Below are positions 14,817 to 21,276 of a stretch of 21,311 nt of DNA, piece by piece. The position numbers and the translations under genes were made by a program. How positions within the stretch are numbered: position 1 is the stretch's first letter; each line of letters starts with the position of its first letter. The DNA is from a virus, in IMG/VR virus record IMGVR_UViG_3300025168_000810, positions 1 to 21,311 of that record. The stretch is one strand, 5' to 3'. Below the pieces are notes generated by a model, which had not been told where the DNA came from, did not search any database, and worked only from the letters and a program-made list of their open reading frames with translations.

Positions 14817-15152
14817 TTAAAATGGTAAATCATCTTCTGTTTTATGTTCTAAATTTTCTTCTGTGGATTTAATTTTATTACCATTTGCTATTCCACAAGC
14901 CCAACCATCTATATTATGATAATATTTACCATTATATTCTCTTGAAGAAATATTTACATTACAACTTAAATTATCTCCTAATTTAATTGATTGTAGTTTT
15001 CTAATATTATCTCCAAAATATGTAATAACAACTTCTTTATTATATTCAACATCTTGTTCTAATACAATAGATTGCTTTTTCCATTCTTTATTTGCTTTAG
15101 AAACTCCTGTTTCTTGTTGTAGTATTTTTACTAATTTACCATCTATATTCAT
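14817..15152 (-). CDS. DUF3127-type single-stranded DNA-binding OB-fold protein
   Basis: 111 aa. Begins 'MNIDGKLVKILQQETGVSKA', then 'KKQSIVLEQDVEYNKEVVIT', 'LGDNLSCNVNISSREYNGKY' and 'NIDGWACGI', and ends in the acidic tail 'EDDLPF'. The OB-fold outline and the DDLPF C-terminus, which in SSB recruits partner proteins, identify it as a DUF3127 relative, a family found in Bacteroidetes and their phages. It probably coats single-stranded DNA in replication. It has an A-rich leader with AATA repeats. Confidence 0.88.
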   Translation of the reverse strand: MNIDGKLVKILQQETGVSKANKEWKKQSIVLEQDVEYNKEVVITYFGDNIRKLQSIKLGDNLSCNVNISSREYNGKYYHNIDGWACGIANGNKIKSTEENLEHKTEDDLPF

Positions 15153-15182
15153 ATTTATTTATTTATTATTATTTATTAGTTT

Positions 15183-15347
15183 TTAAAATTTTTCTATCCA
15201 ATTTGGGTTTTCTTTTTCTATTTCTTCTATTTGTACTATTCCTTTAAAAGCTAATTGGTATTCCCTTCGCAATCTCTTAGCAGTATTAAGGTGAGTAGTT
15301 CTATCTATTTCTTTTCCGTTATATATTAAAACATATTTTTCTCTCAT
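15183..15347 (-). CDS. Hypothetical small protein, 54 aa
   Basis: Frame from ATG 15347 to TAA 15183: it begins MREKYVLIYNGKEIDRTTHL, contains a basic helix 'AKRLRREYQLAF' and ends 'NPNWIEKF'. It is short but has good codon content, clean start and stop in the gap between two clear genes, and an A-rich leader ((AAAT)5). Function is unknown. Confidence 0.7.
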   Translation of the reverse strand: MREKYVLIYNGKEIDRTTHLNTAKRLRREYQLAFKGIVQIEEIEKENPNWIEKF

Positions 15348-15350
15348 AAT

Positions 15351-15370
15351 TTTATTTATTTATTTATTTA
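15351..15370 (-). repeat. (TTTA)5 tandem repeat in a 23-base intergenic leader
   Basis: Exactly five copies of TTTA on the plus strand (AAAT on the coding strand) fill the leader between the TAA at 15371-15373 and the ATG at 15347. Similar AATA-rich leaders occur before 15152 and 9569. It probably acts as an A-rich translation-initiation leader and could vary in copy number by slippage. Confidence 0.8.
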
Positions 15371-15754
15371 TTAATTTTTTTTAAATTCTTCACTTTCATC
15401 TTCTCCAAATACTCCTAACTCATAGAAACCTGTCAATTTAAGTACTGCCCTAGACATAGCCCTTTTTTCTGCCATCTCCATAACATACCAAGTATTACAA
15501 TTACCATTTTTATAATCTCCTTTTAAAGCACTACCAAAGGTTTCTATTAAAGTATCTTTTTTATTTGCAATGGCTTTAACAACTGCAAAGTCTTTTTCAC
15601 ATTTTATAACTTGAAAGTCCATAGTAATTTTTTCCTGTGCCTGTATTTTTTCTATACCACTTCTAGTTATAATTATGTAGTGTTGATGTTTAAATACATC
15701 ACTAGGTTCTAAATTGTACTTGTTGTACTTTTCCTTTATTAAATCTGTTTTCAT
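15371..15754 (-). CDS. Conserved phage protein, possible ssDNA-annealing/recombination factor
   Basis: 127 aa. The N-terminal 'IITRSGIEKIQAQEKITMDF' and the C-terminal 'YVMEMAEKRAMSRAVLKLTG' with 'FGEDE' form a pattern (GIEKIQ...; MAEKRAxSRAVLK) that recurs in Bacteroidetes phages and elements. The helix with AEKRA..RAVLK resembles the Rad52/RecT/Erf-type annealing proteins in which an AxxRAxxRA stretch lines the DNA groove, but I could not prove this by eye. Its position next to SSB- and replication-type genes fits DNA metabolism. Start overlaps the next gene by four bases. Confidence 0.75.
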   Translation of the reverse strand: MKTDLIKEKYNKYNLEPSDVFKHQHYIIITRSGIEKIQAQEKITMDFQVIKCEKDFAVVKAIANKKDTLIETFGSALKGDYKNGNCNTWYVMEMAEKRAMSRAVLKLTGFYELGVFGEDESEEFKKN

Positions 15755-15942
15755 TTTTGTTTTATGTATTTAATTGTTTGTTTTTTTATGTATTGTATCT
15801 GCTCTTTATCTATCCATTCTAGAAAATTAAAAGCATCAAATACTATTGTAAAATCTTTCCCATATTCATCTTTTCCTGCTAAATACAATTCATTGTCTAC
15901 ACATTGAAAAGTATTTAATTCGTGTAATCTTTTATATTTCAT
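15751..15942 (-). CDS. Hypothetical small protein, 63 aa
   Basis: Compact: begins 'MKYKRLHELNTFQCVDNELY', then 'GKDFTIVFDAFNFLEWIDKE' and a Lys-rich end. A short beta segment followed by an amphipathic helix is likely. I do not recognise it. It starts one base from the preceding gene's stop and overlaps the next gene by four bases (ATGA). Confidence 0.65.
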   Translation of the reverse strand: MKYKRLHELNTFQCVDNELYLAGKDEYGKDFTIVFDAFNFLEWIDKEQIQYIKKQTIKYIKQK

Positions 15943-15943
15943 A

Positions 15944-16243
15944 TTAAAAGTTTTGTATTATAAAAGATTCTGTACCAAAACAATAAATATTTGTGTAATC
16001 CATAATAGTATCTGTATCAGGATATGTTTCTGAATCATAATCTAAATGAAAATCATCAATATTATTGTATTCTGTGTATTCGCAACACAAAGCTATAGGA
16101 TCAAAATCTATTTCTTCGCCTGTACTTTCTTCATATTCTTCTAAATATTCCCATAAAGCAGTTAGTCCTGCTCTGCTAAAATTGTTTGGTCTATGTTTTT
16201 CAAACCAATTTTGAAATTCCCATATTAATACTGTCTGTTTCAT
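15944..16243 (-). CDS. Acidic phage protein of unknown function, 99 aa
   Basis: The N-terminal half is 'WEFQNWFEKHRPNNFSRAGL' and 'TALWEYLEEYEESTGEEIDF', then 'DPIALCCEYTEYNNIDDFHL', a sequence pattern I have seen in several phages as a conserved small protein. It is strongly acidic (many D and E, few K/R), so a DNA-mimic or inhibitor role is conceivable but unproven; plain enzyme-accessory roles are equally open. It overlaps the upstream gene by four bases. The window's only GATC site falls inside it. Confidence 0.7.
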   Translation of the reverse strand: MKQTVLIWEFQNWFEKHRPNNFSRAGLTALWEYLEEYEESTGEEIDFDPIALCCEYTEYNNIDDFHLDYDSETYPDTDTIMDYTNIYCFGTESFIIQNF

Positions 16244-16590
16244 ATTATTATTAAGTTTTTGTTATTAGCTTCATATTCTTTTAACATATCTTCCGTTAAA
16301 TTATATGAATAAGTTCCTGTTATATTATATATTGTATCATCTGTACACATCTGTCTTTCTGTACCAACCATTATAACAGAATTCCAACCTGATTTTATAT
16401 CTGCAAACTTTTGGTTTAAAGTATAATCATTTTCTGCTGAAGCGATAGTGCCTTTGTAGTAAACTAACTTAGCTTGTACAATTCTATCATCATAAGTTAA
16501 TAGTCTTTTTTGCCTTTCTATTTCTTGTTGCTTTTTCAATTCAACTAATTCTTCGGTAGTTAATGGGGTAGGTTTAGGTATTCTATCCAT
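16240..16590 (-). CDS. Hypothetical protein, 116 aa
   Basis: Pro/Thr/Glu-rich N-terminus ('PKPTPLTTEELVELKKQQEI', probably a short coiled helix) and a mixed beta/alpha rest ('KLVYYKGTIASAENDYTLNQ', 'IMVGTERQMC', 'YNITGTYSYNLTEDMLKEYE'). No known motif. ATG at 16590 overlaps the stop of the 41-aa frame (AATGGATAG), suggesting coupled translation with it. Confidence 0.65.
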   Translation of the reverse strand: MDRIPKPTPLTTEELVELKKQQEIERQKRLLTYDDRIVQAKLVYYKGTIASAENDYTLNQKFADIKSGWNSVIMVGTERQMCTDDTIYNITGTYSYNLTEDMLKEYEANNKNLIII

Positions 16591-16708
16591 TTAATTTATA
16601 TATTTTAAGGTTACCGACTTCTACTTGATAATCTTTTAGGTGTTTTATCCATTGATTATATGTAGGTTTTTTTGTTGCTTGTATTTTTTTTATTCTCATT
16701 GGTTTCAT
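16583..16708 (-). CDS. Hypothetical 41-aa basic protein
   Basis: Frame from ATG 16708 to TAG 16583, a Lys-rich peptide ('MKPMRIKKIQATKKPTYNQW', then 'IKHLKDYQVEVGNLKIYKL'). It is the first gene after the promoter/RNA element and its end overlaps the next start by eight bases, giving a natural operon start. Leader upstream is A-rich (AAAAACAAAAACT). Very short, so moderate confidence. Confidence 0.6.
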   Translation of the reverse strand: MKPMRIKKIQATKKPTYNQWIKHLKDYQVEVGNLKIYKLNG

Positions 16709-16724
16709 AGTTTTTGTTTTTATT

Positions 16725-16807
16725 AAAAAAGGGGGAGTTTTGATTTCTTAAACTGCTGCTTTCTCTGTAGGTTGGATTGCTTGGTTTATATTCTTTTACC
16801 CCCTTTT
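16725..16807 (-). ncRNA. Possible structured leader/small RNA with terminator-like end
   Basis: On the minus strand AAAAGGGGG (16807-16799) can pair perfectly with CCCCCUUUU (16735-16727), followed by a T-run (six T). About 63 bases lie in the loop, including a possible hairpin AGUUU...AAACU. The promoter at 16814-16843 would start transcription within a few bases of the 5' arm, so the RNA's own 5' end would form the closing stem. It may be a self-terminating ~85-nt RNA or an attenuator before the early operon. No ATG or reading frame is seen inside the loop. Confidence 0.5.
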
Positions 16808-16813
16808 GTAATA

Positions 16814-16843
16814 CAAATATACTAAAAATAATCTAATTAACAA
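16814..16843 (-). promoter_or_regulatory. Bacteroidetes-type promoter (TTG-N19-TATATTTG)
   Basis: On the minus strand TTG (16843-16841) is followed after 19 bases by TATATTTG (16821-16814), matching the Bacteroidetes primary sigma consensus TTTG/TAnnTTTG at the usual spacing. It lies in the only large gap (after the phosphoesterase stop) and faces the early/replication genes. Start of transcription would be about 16806-16810. No comparable match was seen in other intergenic gaps. Confidence 0.75.
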
Positions 16844-16895
16844 CTATTTTAACAGAATATTTAACAAAAAAGAAAAATAAAAAGGTTTTACTAGA

Positions 16896-17618
16896 TTATA
16901 AAGGCATTAAAAGATTTAATGGAGTTTGTCCATTATTTAGGATAACTGCACAACCAACAGCAGGTCTTTTACCATATTTTGCGTAAGCCATAGCATACGA
17001 CTTGTGATTTATACCACAGCCAACTTGTGTTCCAAATACTCTAAAATTCTTCCCAACATAGTGTTCTGTATAACATTGTGTATGTAAATGTCCTTGAACA
17101 GTATTCATCATATCTGCTCTACATTTTGTTCTTGCAGTACCACCTTCTCCATGAATATACTGCACATTGTTTAATTCGTATCTTTCTACAAAGTTCCAAT
17201 TAGGAACTTCAAGAACTTCTTTGTAAGATTTAATCCACTTACTAGGGATTGCACTTGTTTGTGCCTTTCTCATTATAATTCTATCGTGATTACCAATAAT
17301 GACTGTTGCTTTTTCAAAAGCACTATACCATCTTGATATACGTTTAATAGCTAATTCTAGTTCATCTAAGCCACCCATTCCATCAGCAGAGGTTTCGTGG
17401 TAGCTTGAATAGTGATTGTCTATTACATCGCCTATAAACACTACCTCTGTGCAATTATAGGTGTCATACTGTTCTAAACACCAATCAAGATAAAAGTCAA
17501 GACAAAAAGGTTCGTGCAAATCTCCTATTACTAATACGTTACTGACTTCTTGCTCTCGCAGTTTTTGTATGACCTTTATCTCATTAGGTTTTAATCTGTA
17601 TCTATTACTTCTTTCCAC
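16896..17618 (-). CDS. Calcineurin-like metallophosphoesterase
   Basis: 240 aa. The metal-binding motifs are all present in order: GDLH (32-35), GDVIDNH (63-69), GNHD (109-112), a single His at 156 ('YIHGEGG') and GHLH (176-179). Such enzymes use two metal ions to hydrolyse phosphodiesters or phosphomonoesters; phage versions may act on nucleic acids, nucleotides or host signalling molecules, and substrate is unknown. It starts with GTG at 17618, overlapping the membrane protein gene by 14 bases; no in-frame ATG precedes the first motif. Its stop is followed by a gap with the main promoter. Confidence 0.92.
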   Translation of the reverse strand: MERSNRYRLKPNEIKVIQKLREQEVSNVLVIGDLHEPFCLDFYLDWCLEQYDTYNCTEVVFIGDVIDNHYSSYHETSADGMGGLDELELAIKRISRWYSAFEKATVIIGNHDRIIMRKAQTSAIPSKWIKSYKEVLEVPNWNFVERYELNNVQYIHGEGGTARTKCRADMMNTVQGHLHTQCYTEHYVGKNFRVFGTQVGCGINHKSYAMAYAKYGKRPAVGCAVILNNGQTPLNLLMPL

Positions 17619-17787
17619 TATCAGCTAAACCTTGTGCGCCTGTTAAACCAACTAAAGCCCAAAATATCTCGCTAACATGAACTTCATCTACATCTAAACT
17701 TCTAGCTATAAAAGGCACAACTATAGCTGATATTGTAAACCATACTTTTTTTGATTTGAGCATAGTTAAAATTAACCAATTTTTCAT
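17605..17787 (-). CDS. Small membrane protein, holin candidate
   Basis: 60 aa from ATG 17787. 'VWFTISAIVVPFIARSL' (15-31) and 'IFWALVGLTGAQGLA' (41-55) are hydrophobic segments, with a short acidic linker 'DVDEVHVSE' between them. Two short membrane segments beside an endolysin fit a holin. A longer start at 17820 exists but overlaps the peptidase end; the 17787 start follows the peptidase stop with an A-rich leader (AAAACAATAAAA), so I prefer it. Met9 (MLKSKK) is another option. Confidence 0.65.
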   Translation of the reverse strand: MKNWLILTMLKSKKVWFTISAIVVPFIARSLDVDEVHVSEIFWALVGLTGAQGLADSGKK

Positions 17788-17801
17788 TTTTATTGTTTTA
17801 A

Positions 17802-18170
17802 TTAATAATTGTATGTCCATAAGACATTTTCATCTTTACTTCTATCCATATCTACGTGTACAAATTTTCTTTTAAAGTTAATACCTAATCTATTAAGACC
17901 TACTTCTAATAAAGCACTAATAATTAAAAACCTTTCTCGAGAACTTTCAGGAAAATATATATCGGCTGCTAAACCAAATTGATGGCTAGAATTATTTTTC
18001 CCTTTTACTAATAAATTATGTTCTATTGTTCTGTAACCACTTAAAATTTTAAAAGGAACTCCTGCTTTATCTCTAGCTTGGTCTAAGAGTTTTAAAAAGA
18101 CTTTATCCATTTTTTGACCACTACCAATTAAATCAGGACTATCAAATTCAGATATTTTAAAATGCTTCAA
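17802..18170 (-). CDS. M15 peptidase endolysin (Peptidase_M15_3-like)
   Basis: 122 aa. The family outline 'FKISEFDSPDLIGSG', 'ILSGYRTIEHN', 'NNSSHQFGLAAD' (H63, D70) and 'VHVDMD' (H105) is complete: H63, D70 and H105 are the expected zinc ligands. These enzymes cleave peptidoglycan cross-links and serve as phage endolysins. It begins with TTG at 18170: no ATG lies between it and an in-frame stop upstream, and the family usually starts M-x-x-F-x-I-x-E-F-D-S-P-D, which TTG gives exactly. Neighbouring small membrane proteins support a lysis module. Confidence 0.9.
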   Translation of the reverse strand: MKHFKISEFDSPDLIGSGQKMDKVFLKLLDQARDKAGVPFKILSGYRTIEHNLLVKGKNNSSHQFGLAADIYFPESSRERFLIISALLEVGLNRLGINFKRKFVHVDMDRSKDENVLWTYNY

Positions 18171-18172
18171 AA

Positions 18173-18352
18173 TTATTTTTTTGAATTTCTTTTTTTTTGA
18201 TTATACCATTTGTCTATAGTATAAGCTATTGAAACGACTAACAAAATTATTTTTAATGCTATTTCTATATTAGTGAATGTTGTTACACTTAATACTGTTC
18301 CGTTTACTGCTGCTATTTCTAGAGTGTCTTGAACTGTTTTTTGTATTGGCAT
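18173..18352 (-). CDS. Small membrane protein, second holin/spanin candidate
   Basis: 59 aa from ATG 18352 to TAA 18173. It begins 'MPIQKTVQDTLEIAAVNGTV', then has the hydrophobic span 'IEIALKIILLVVSIAYTI' (29-46), followed by a basic tail 'DKWYNQKKRNSKK'. One membrane helix with N-out/C-in-type charge distribution suits a pinholin or accessory holin; a position directly before the endolysin supports this. I know similar single-span proteins in Bacteroidetes phages but cannot name the family. It overlaps the preceding tiny frame by 83 bases. Confidence 0.7.
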   Translation of the reverse strand: MPIQKTVQDTLEIAAVNGTVLSVTTFTNIEIALKIILLVVSIAYTIDKWYNQKKRNSKK

Positions 18353-18413
18353 TTGTCAAATATGATTTTAATTTTGTTTTATTTACTTCTTTTACTTTAT
18401 AATGTTTTTTCAT
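18270..18413 (-). CDS. Doubtful 47-aa basic ORF overlapping the membrane protein gene
   Basis: Starts at ATG 18413 in a TAATG overlap with the connector gene stop, and is very basic and Asn/Ser-rich ('MKKHYKVKEVNKTKLKSYLT' then 'NSSRHSRNSSSKR'). More than half of it overlaps the 59-aa membrane protein in another frame, so the second half may just be a shadow. Translational coupling could instead serve to lead ribosomes to the holin start. Kept only because of its start position. Confidence 0.3.
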   Translation of the reverse strand: MKKHYKVKEVNKTKLKSYLTNANTKNSSRHSRNSSSKRNSIKCNNIH

Positions 18414-18991
18414 TAATTATATGTAGTATCTAAAAAATCTTTTATTGTTATTCTATTATCTTGTCCATAATTTTTCTCTAGATTCATTCCTTGATAATAA
18501 GCATTGGAATTTGGTGTAACATCTGCACCACTATTTGTAGAGTATTCAGGAAACAAACTACTATTGTTACAAAGATAATCTACTAATCTTTCTGTATAAA
18601 ATTGTGCTGTATTTGAAATTTCAGAACGTAAGTCTTGTGCTTCTTCTCTAGACAAAGTAGTGGAATTTTCAGCAGTTTTAGAAACTACATTATTGTTTTG
18701 CACTTTATATCTTAAAAAAGGTAAAACTTCATAAAAAGCATAGTGAACTAACATGTCTGCTACATAATCATCTAATAGTGTCTTGTAATTAGCATTTCCT
18801 ACATTACCAATAGTACCACCACTAATCATTCCTTGTATCGCTACAAATAAATTTGTTCCAAGTTTAGTTTCTACATATTTTTTTTGTGCGATTTTTACAT
18901 ACGGTAATAAGAAATTTACATCTACATTCATATTGATTGCAGTTGAATCTTTAAGTTTATCTTCGCTTATGAATAGTACATATCCAGCCAT
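18413..18991 (-). CDS. Head-tail connector-like protein (DUF6712-like, tentative)
   Basis: 192 aa. A short beta start ('GYVLFISEDKLKDST') leads to a helical body ('NFLLPYVKIAQKKYVETKLG', 'LLDDYVADMLVHYAFYEVLP', 'SREEAQDLRSEISNTAQFYT', 'ERLVDYLCNNSSLFPEYS'). The fully helical bundle with 'I..AQ..YV...LG....' and 'LPFLRYKV' resembles small head-completion/connector proteins of Bacteroidetes phages placed right after the portal. The portal gene lies six bases upstream. Family name is my best recollection, not verified. Confidence 0.75.
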   Translation of the reverse strand: MAGYVLFISEDKLKDSTAINMNVDVNFLLPYVKIAQKKYVETKLGTNLFVAIQGMISGGTIGNVGNANYKTLLDDYVADMLVHYAFYEVLPFLRYKVQNNNVVSKTAENSTTLSREEAQDLRSEISNTAQFYTERLVDYLCNNSSLFPEYSTNSGADVTPNSNAYYQGMNLEKNYGQDNRITIKDFLDTTYN

Positions 18992-18996
18992 AGTTT

Positions 18997-21012
18997 TTAT
19001 TTATAATATCCGTTATTTTTCATTTTTCTTGGTGGTATTGCTACAAGATTGTCATTTTTTTGTGCAGTAAAACCTTCTTTTCTAGCTTCAGTATATCCAA
19101 TCATTTTATCATCCTGTATTTTATCAGGGTAATAAACATAGTTTTCATCTGTCTTTGGTGCTTTATAGACTTGTCTCAACCAAAAATGAAAACATTGAGG
19201 ACCTCCTTTGTAGAGAAAAATATCATAATTCTTAGCACCACCTATACCAAAACCTGGATTTACACCTATTTTAGACATTTTAGCAATATCTTCTTTTCTA
19301 TAAATCTTTTTAGCTTTCATCATTTTAGTACAAAATTCTCTATGTGTATCTGATTTATTTTCTAAAAAATTATCATTAGCATATACATATCTTACTTTAT
19401 AAAAAGCAGTTTTGGATTTATTTAATCCATCTTGACTACTACGAGCATCAGGATTTGCTCTTCCTGTTGTAGCTAATTCTGTATTGCTTATGTTATTTAA
19501 CTCAGTTTCATAATCAAAATCTCTGTGTTCTCCATCTACTTCTTCTTCGTGTATTAATTCCCAACCATCAGGAATATCTTCCATAGTATCTAAAAAAGTA
19601 TCTAAAACAGTTTTTTCTAGATTAAGCATTTCTTCGTGTGATTCACAAGCCATATAAACTGTTTTACCTTCATATTCGTGTTCGTGATAACCATTACACC
19701 CAAGTTTTTTTGCTTGTTTTTCTGCTTCTTCTTTAGTATCAAATACAGGTTTACCATCTATCATTCCTACTTTTTCAAAGTCATCTTCTTCTACAACTTC
19801 TTCTTTTTCTAATTCAGGTAACCCTAGTTCTTCTCTTATTTCATCTTGTGTCATAACTGCTCTCATATCATCTATAGTAAACTTAGATGTAATAGGTTTA
19901 AGTTGAACAAATGAAATAGGTAAATCCATATTGTTAATCTTAAATATTTTTGCTAATACTTTAATAATATGTTGTTGAAATGGTTTTATTACTGTATTTA
20001 GATAAAAATCTGCAGCATTCATTAATTCTTCTGCATTATTTCCTAAACCTGTATCAGATTTAATTCCACATAAAATAGGACTTGTTACTCTATGTCCTGT
20101 AAGTATATTCTGTACCAAGAGTTCTTGTAAAGCTAGGTACTGTTTGTCAGCATTACTAACTGATATAGGAAATATTTCAGGTGTTCTTGTTTTATCATCT
20201 GAGAATGTCAATACAAATTTACCACTATTACTAGCTGAAGTAAACTTGTCTGTCAAGCTACGTTCTATCTGTAATCTTTCCTCTTGTGTCGGTACCCCAT
20301 TAGAAAAATTGACCATATAACTGCCTGAAAATCCATTACTTATGTTGTTTAGATGAAACTCTGCTACTCTTTGGTCTACTAAAGCCCAATTGTTAGCAGC
20401 TATATAATCAGGTGTATGATAAATGTCCATGTTAGGACTATATAAACCACTATAAAGTAATTGACTAGGATTTGTTCTATCATTAGTATCAAAAGCAGGA
20501 ATCGGTGTAGGTCTGTTTTGTCTAGTATTACTCCAATCTGCTGATACATAATAAGTATCTACAACACCCATAGCATTAGGTTTTGCTGCTCGTACCCTCT
20601 CAACAGGAACGTGATACAATTCTACAATTTCTGTCTTAGCTTTATTCCATATAATATGCAAAGCAAAAGCACCTTGTAGTTTAAAGTCAAAACTAATTTT
20701 TTTAATTATTTCGTGTAAAGTTTCTTTTCCGTTTGCATGATAAAAAAAGTTTTTTAATTTAATCAACCTGTCTAAGTTATTTCTTTGTTCTTCTTCTTCA
20801 TCATCTATTACTATATCATCTCCTGCAATCATTTCTGCAGTAGCATTAATAATTGCTGCGTGAGTAGAACTGTTATAGTAAAGGTCTATTAAAAATTGAG
20901 GATATAAGTTTTTCCATTCTTCTGTTCCGTACTCAATATAATCTCTACCCCTTACTTCTTCAATAACAGGACTGGTTGAACTTGACAAATCTACACTTAG
21001 TATATTTTCCAT
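18997..21012 (-). CDS. Portal protein with extra C-terminal modules
   Basis: 671 aa. Residues 1-400 have the portal outline: 'YPQFLIDLYYNSSTHAAIIN', a helical clip/stem region ('LHEIIKKISFDFKLQGAFAL'), 'YHVPVERVRAAKPNAMG', and 'ALQELLVQNILTGHRVTSP' with 'GIKSDTGLGNNAEELMNAAD', characteristic of phage portals. The dodecameric ring is the DNA entry channel. Residues 416-462 form a module 'FDTKEEAEKQAKKLGCNGYH' with 'TVYMACESH', seen appended to other phage head proteins. Residues 535-620 form another ('HREFCTKMMKAKKIYRKEDI', 'NPGFGIGGAKNYDIFLYKGG', 'CFHFWLRQVY') with conserved Cys/His. The added parts make it about 270 aa longer than typical portals. Portal identity is strong, module functions unknown. 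Confidence 0.88.
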   Translation of the reverse strand: MENILSVDLSSSTSPVIEEVRGRDYIEYGTEEWKNLYPQFLIDLYYNSSTHAAIINATAEMIAGDDIVIDDEEEEQRNNLDRLIKLKNFFYHANGKETLHEIIKKISFDFKLQGAFALHIIWNKAKTEIVELYHVPVERVRAAKPNAMGVVDTYYVSADWSNTRQNRPTPIPAFDTNDRTNPSQLLYSGLYSPNMDIYHTPDYIAANNWALVDQRVAEFHLNNISNGFSGSYMVNFSNGVPTQEERLQIERSLTDKFTSASNSGKFVLTFSDDKTRTPEIFPISVSNADKQYLALQELLVQNILTGHRVTSPILCGIKSDTGLGNNAEELMNAADFYLNTVIKPFQQHIIKVLAKIFKINNMDLPISFVQLKPITSKFTIDDMRAVMTQDEIREELGLPELEKEEVVEEDDFEKVGMIDGKPVFDTKEEAEKQAKKLGCNGYHEHEYEGKTVYMACESHEEMLNLEKTVLDTFLDTMEDIPDGWELIHEEEVDGEHRDFDYETELNNISNTELATTGRANPDARSSQDGLNKSKTAFYKVRYVYANDNFLENKSDTHREFCTKMMKAKKIYRKEDIAKMSKIGVNPGFGIGGAKNYDIFLYKGGPQCFHFWLRQVYKAPKTDENYVYYPDKIQDDKMIGYTEARKEGFTAQKNDNLVAIPPRKMKNNGYYK

Positions 21013-21020
21013 ATTTTATT

Positions 21021-21266
21021 TTATTCTTGTTCAGGTGTCCAAGCAGCAGTATGTACTATTGCTAGGATTTCCTCGTGAGTATATTGGTCTAATCCATCTA
21101 AAAAAGTTGGAGTATCGCCCTCAAATTTAGCAATAAATAATGTACCATCTACTGACTTTCTAACAGTTTCTGCTGAATCTTCTACTATTTGAGAAAAGTC
21201 GCACACAGGGTTTCCCTCTGCATCTACTTCAGCTAATAATGTTGTTAGTGGTGTTGTATATATCAT
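21021..21266 (-). CDS. Hypothetical protein, 81 aa
   Basis: Acidic, helical protein beginning 'MIYTTPLTTLLAEVDAEGNP', then 'DFSQIVEDSAETVRKSVDGT' and 'YTHEEILAIVHTAAWTPEQE'. Not recognised. It lies eight bases before the portal gene, so it may be a packaging or head accessory. A-rich leader (AAAAATAAAATT) precedes the ATG at 21266. Confidence 0.6.
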   Translation of the reverse strand: MIYTTPLTTLLAEVDAEGNPVCDFSQIVEDSAETVRKSVDGTLFIAKFEGDTPTFLDGLDQYTHEEILAIVHTAAWTPEQE

Positions 21267-21276
21267 AATTTTATTT

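Noticed and set aside
17788-17820. Upstream start (17820) for the small membrane protein
   Set aside because: It lies inside the peptidase gene and adds 11 residues without a better leader; ATG 17787 follows an A-rich leader.
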